The position numbers and the translations under genes were made by a program. A DNA stretch of 64,000 nt, from contig NZ_CP023702.1 in NCBI RefSeq assembly GCF_008704555.1, positions 4,936,001-5,000,000 on the forward strand, written 5' to 3'. Every line of letters starts with the position of its first letter. Position 1 is the stretch's first letter. Of the stretch, positions 61,098-64,000 are shown one piece after another. Below the pieces are notes generated by a model, which was not told the DNA's origin, did no database searches, and saw only the letters and a program-made list of their open reading frames with translations. This stretch comes from Streptomyces nitrosporeus (lineage in GTDB: Bacteria > Actinomycetota > Actinomycetes > Streptomycetales > Streptomycetaceae).

Positions 61098-62326
61098 CTA
61101 CGGGGCGCTCCGCTGTCCCGGCAGAGCCGGGCGACCGGCACCGTACGGCTCGGAGACGGGCTTCGGGGCCTGCCCCGGACCCCCGGACGGTGCGGAGGCC
61201 GTGATCCCCGCCAGTCCCTGGGAGGCGGCCGCCATCGGCGCCCTGCGGCCCGTGGCGGTGCCCTGTACGGGGACCGCCGTGGACTCCAGCACCGCGGTGA
61301 CGCCCTCCGGCATCCCGCCCTGCGGGCGCCGGGCCCGGTAGACCGCCCGGTACGCGGCGGGGGAGGAGCCCAGCTGGCGGCGGAAGTGCCCGCGCAGCGC
61401 GACCGGCGAGCGGAACCCGCAGCGGCCGGCCACCTCGTCGACCGAGTAGTCGGAGGTCTCCAGCAGCCGCTGTGCCTGGAGCACCCGCTGGGTGATCAGC
61501 CACTGCAACGGCGCGCTGCCCGTCAGCGAACGGAACCTCCGGTCGAAGGTCCGCCTGCTCATGTAGGCACGCGCGGCCAGAGTCTCCACGTCGAACTGCT
61601 CGTGGAGGTGCTCCAGCGCCCAGGCCACGACCTCGGCGAGCGGGTCGGAGCCGATCTCCTCCGGTAAAGACCTGTCCAGGTAGCGCTCCTGACCACCGCT
61701 GCGGCGCGGCGGCACGACCAGCCTGCGGGCCAGGGCCCCGGCCGCTTCCGTGCCATGGTCGGTACGGACTATATGGAGGCACAGGTCGATTCCGGCCGCC
61801 GTCCCGGCCGAGGTGAGCACGTCGCCGTCGTCGACGAACAGCTCACGCGGATCGACGGATAGCGCTTGGCGAGCGTCGGCGCGTACATCCAGTGCGTGGT
61901 CGCCGGACGCCCGTCCAGCAGGCCGGCGGCCGCCAGTACGAAGGCGCCCGTGCAGAGGCCGACGATCCGCGCGCCCTCCTCGTGGGCGCGGCGCAGGGCG
62001 TCCAGCGCCTCGGCCGGCGGCGGCGAGGTGATGGACCGCCAGGCGGGCACCACCACGGTGCCGGCCCTGCTGATCGCCTCCAGGCCGTACGGCGTGGTCA
62101 GTTCGAGGCCGCCGGTGGTGCGCAGCGGTCCGTCCTCCCCGCCGCAGACCAGCAGCCGGTAGCGCGGAACTCCCGCGTCCTGGCGGTCGATTCCGAAAAC
62201 GGAGAGCGGGATGGAGCTCTCGAAGATAGGGCCACCGCTGAACAGCAGCACGGCTACCACCTCCCGGCGTCGCCGGCCGGTCAGTTTCCGTGCAGCCTCC
62301 ATCACGGTGGCGGAGTCCTGGCTCAT
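61098..62326 (-). pseudogene. adpA: adpA, AraC-family developmental master regulator, frameshifted
   Basis: AdpA normally activates hundreds of developmental and secondary-metabolism genes. The N-terminal GATase1/PfpI-like domain (PIFESSIPLSVFGIDRQDAG; RIVGLCTGAFVLAAAGLLDG) reads in one frame to KRYPS; the rest (VDPRELFVDDGDVLTSAG through the AraC HTHs, RRTFDRRFRSLTGSAPLQWL and DEVAGRCGFRSPVALRGHFR) is in the next frame. The junction is at about 61852-61856. Compared with the AdpA sequence as I recall it (YPSVHVDPREL), about 10 bases seem lost between two GTCG repeats. The conserved bldA-dependent TTA codon is present in DRSLPEE at 61665-61667. Unless this is a sequence error, the encoded protein would be truncated after the dimerisation domain and unable to bind DNA. 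Confidence 0.88.
61665..61667 (-). promoter_or_regulatory. Rare TTA leucine codon in adpA (bldA control)
   Basis: TTA at this position encodes Leu in DRSLPEE, in the hinge between the two AdpA domains. This is the known site where the bldA tRNA limits translation. Confidence 0.85.
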
Positions 62327-63333
62327 GACGCTAAGCCCCCCTCGGTGTTCGCGTCTCCCTGATCCCTACGGGCCTGTCGCACCTGCACGTTTCCCCTCGG
62401 TCTCGCACGCGTCCCCAGTCCTCGGTACCCAAGATCGAAATCTACTGCGTTCCGCGGTGCCGGCGTGACACCTTCCCCCACGGCCGCTATGTCGACAAGG
62501 CCACTTGGCGCGAAGCATTCGATCACGAAGCGTTCCACCCGCGCGGCCCCCAGGGAAGAGCGCTAGATGATCATGGCGTGTCTCCATCGGTTCAAAGCGT
62601 ACCGCGCGGTCTATTCCTGCCTGCCCGCACGTGGGTTGGTCGGCCATGACGCCAGGAATCAGAAGGGTCGGTGAAGTTGGCTGAAAACGAGCGGTTGCGT
62701 GCGCGGATTCCGGCCATGTGACCGGCGCACGACCTTGGGGGGTGAGAGCTTCAGTGCGCCCCTGCGTTCCCCTGGGCCCGGTATGTCTGCGCGGCGTGGA
62801 CGAAGCGGAGTCGGACGATGGCGCGTTGTGACAGCCCCCGTGTTCCCCCGCGAAAGGCATTCAGCCGTGAGAACGGTGCCATGATCCCGGTCCGGGCCCC
62901 GGTTCGGCTCCGGGCCGGCGGCGGGAACCGGTCTCCGGACGGGTTTCCGGGATGATCGTCCGGTCGGGTTGTCCGTCCGCGGGGCCGTCCCGGCGACGTG
63001 ATCCGGTCGGCCCGGCCGCCACGGTCCCCGAAACCGCCGGAGGGGCCGGCGGGCCCGGACGGAACGGTTCTTCACGCGGTGGGGGAGAGGGTCCGCGGCC
63101 GGGCGGCCGGACCCGAGCCGGATGTACGGCACAACCGGCATTGCCATACGGGGCTCTCTCCGGCATGCTCCCTGCAATGCCGCATGCGCTTCGCGAGGGA
63201 TGGGCAGTGAAGGAGTGGCGCCGTACCCTTGGGGGTAAGGGGTGGGGAAGACGATTCCCGGACACAGCTTCACCGCACAGCGACACCTCCGAACCGCTCC
63301 CTCCTCACGAGGACTCTCTTCGCCGAGACATCG
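62327..63333. other. Long adpA upstream region
   Basis: About 1 kb between divergent genes adpA and the stress protein, with no credible gene. Long upstream regions are typical of adpA, which integrates several regulators. One AdpA-type site is seen (62707-62716). Confidence 0.5.
62707..62716 (-). promoter_or_regulatory. AdpA-binding-like site
   Basis: TGGCCGGAAT on the minus strand fits the AdpA consensus TGGCSNGWWY exactly. About 380 bp from the adpA start, consistent with autoregulation. A 10-base match can occur by chance in GC-rich DNA. Confidence 0.4.
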
Positions 63334-63855
63334 ATGGCCGGTCACGAAATCCCTGAACCCGCAGACCGCAAGCAGGTAGCCGACCCCTGGTCGGAGCCCC
63401 AGCCGGTCAAAGAGTCGCGCCCGTCCTGCGATCCGGCCTTCCGGCACGGAGTCGTGGTCGGCTTCGACGGCTCCACCTCCAGTGAACGAGCTCTCGCCTA
63501 CGCCATCGGAATGGCCAGCAGGCTGAGTTCCGGGCTGATCATCGTCCATGTCGCCAACCGGTTGCCCACCACCGTCTGGGCGGGCTGCGAGCCGCCCGTC
63601 TTCGTGGACGTGCCCGACCACCGCACCGAGGTGCTCGGGCTGGAGCTGGCCTGCGCGGACTACCTCTCCGAGGTGCCGTGGGTGCTCGTCGAGCGCGGCG
63701 GGGACATCTGCCACGAGCTGGAGGAGGTCGGCCGGGAGTACTCGGCGGACGCGATCGTCGTCGGCTCCACACACGGCATCGTGGGGCGCATCTTCGGATC
63801 GGTGGCCGGACGCCTCGCCCGGCGCGCCCAGCGCCCGGTCATCGTCATCCCCTGA
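63334..63855 (+). CDS. Universal stress protein (UspA family)
   Basis: About 173 residues with a single Usp domain: VVVGFDGSTSSERALAYAIG, LIIVHVANRLP, and the nucleotide loop VVGSTHGIVGRIFGSVAGRL then RPVIVIP, the ATP-binding class. No strong ribosome binding site precedes ATG 63334; the frame is open to 63229. It diverges from adpA. Confidence 0.85.
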   Translation: MAGHEIPEPADRKQVADPWSEPQPVKESRPSCDPAFRHGVVVGFDGSTSSERALAYAIGMASRLSSGLIIVHVANRLPTTVWAGCEPPVFVDVPDHRTEVLGLELACADYLSEVPWVLVERGGDICHELEEVGREYSADAIVVGSTHGIVGRIFGSVAGRLARRAQRPVIVIP

Positions 63856-64000
63856 CGGCCCGTCAACACGGCCTGGAAGCCCTGCTGGTGCCCCTGGACG
63901 GGCCATCACGCCTTCCCGGCCTGAGGGCCTCACGGGCCTTATGGGAGCTTGGAGGGGCGGCCCCCGCGTCCGCGGTGCCCGTGGCGCGGTGACCGTGGAC
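63856..64000. other. Window end, no assignable gene
   Basis: About 145 bp after the stress-protein stop. Only GC-rich sequence is seen; a gene could begin beyond the edge. Confidence 0.3.

Noticed and set aside
62699..62884. 61-codon ORF upstream of adpA
   Set aside because: No ribosome binding site or recognisable protein character; treated as promoter region.

Overview
The window is chromosomal DNA of a Streptomyces-type actinomycete. The support is very GC-rich codon usage, GTG and TTG starts with purine-rich ribosome binding sites, paired XRE/DUF397 genes, a DasR-type operator, 14-bp CebR boxes and the recognisable adpA-orn and ceb/bgl loci. No rRNA, CRISPR array or complete insertion sequence is visible.

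Layout. 0.1-5.0 kb: cell-envelope genes (L,D-transpeptidase, a large SpaA-repeat surface protein, a small membrane protein, an acyltransferase). 5.0-10.6 kb: a less GC-rich, island-like stretch with an XRE/DUF397 pair, a broken gene, a PLD-nuclease/SF2-helicase/DUF3427 protein and a frameshifted TetR remnant. 10.8-20 kb: a PAS/GAF/SpoIIE-like/HATPase signalling protein with a degraded phosphatase site, DUF4287 and SEC-C proteins, a second YidC, an FAH hydrolase, a heme-degrading-type protein, a Gfo/Idh/MocA oxidoreductase and a divergent ROK regulator. 20-28.3 kb: a LAXTG-anchored protein, HAD hydrolase, class F sortase and partner, an NlpC/PG-binding protein, an SPFH protein and an AA10 LPMO under DasR-like sites. 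28.6-33.8 kb: IclR regulator and ehuDCBA-type ectoine importer with a divergent racemase-fold gene. 34-39.7 kb: LLM oxidoreductase, PAS-GGDEF-EAL protein, M6-type protease and a primase/polymerase-like protein. Three identical tRNA-Lys(CUU) genes are dispersed at 23.8, 28.4 and 38.9 kb.

40.3-45.4 kb holds a translationally overlapping operon of a Cas4/AddB-like Fe-S PD-(D/E)XK nuclease, an unrecognised 542-residue protein and an SF1 helicase, preceded by a PAP2 membrane phosphatase. This is the best candidate here for an undescribed DNA-processing system. 45.6-50.5 kb holds a histidine phosphatase, a TPR regulator, a spermidine-synthase-like protein and decayed remnants of a histidine kinase and another gene.

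50.4-58.7 kb is the cello-oligosaccharide locus: cebE, cebF, cebG, bglC, cebR and a CBM2 secreted protein. Four CebR boxes mark the cebE, bglC, cebR and CBM2-gene promoters, so uptake, intracellular hydrolysis, repression and a secreted cellulose binder form one local regulon. The window ends with tRNA-His, orn, adpA and a universal stress protein.

Several reading frames are broken: adpA, the CBM2 protein linker, the TetR remnant and the 49.5-kb remnants. The adpA break is of special interest because AdpA is the developmental master regulator. Each break is either a real mutation or a sequence error, and read-level checking would separate the two.
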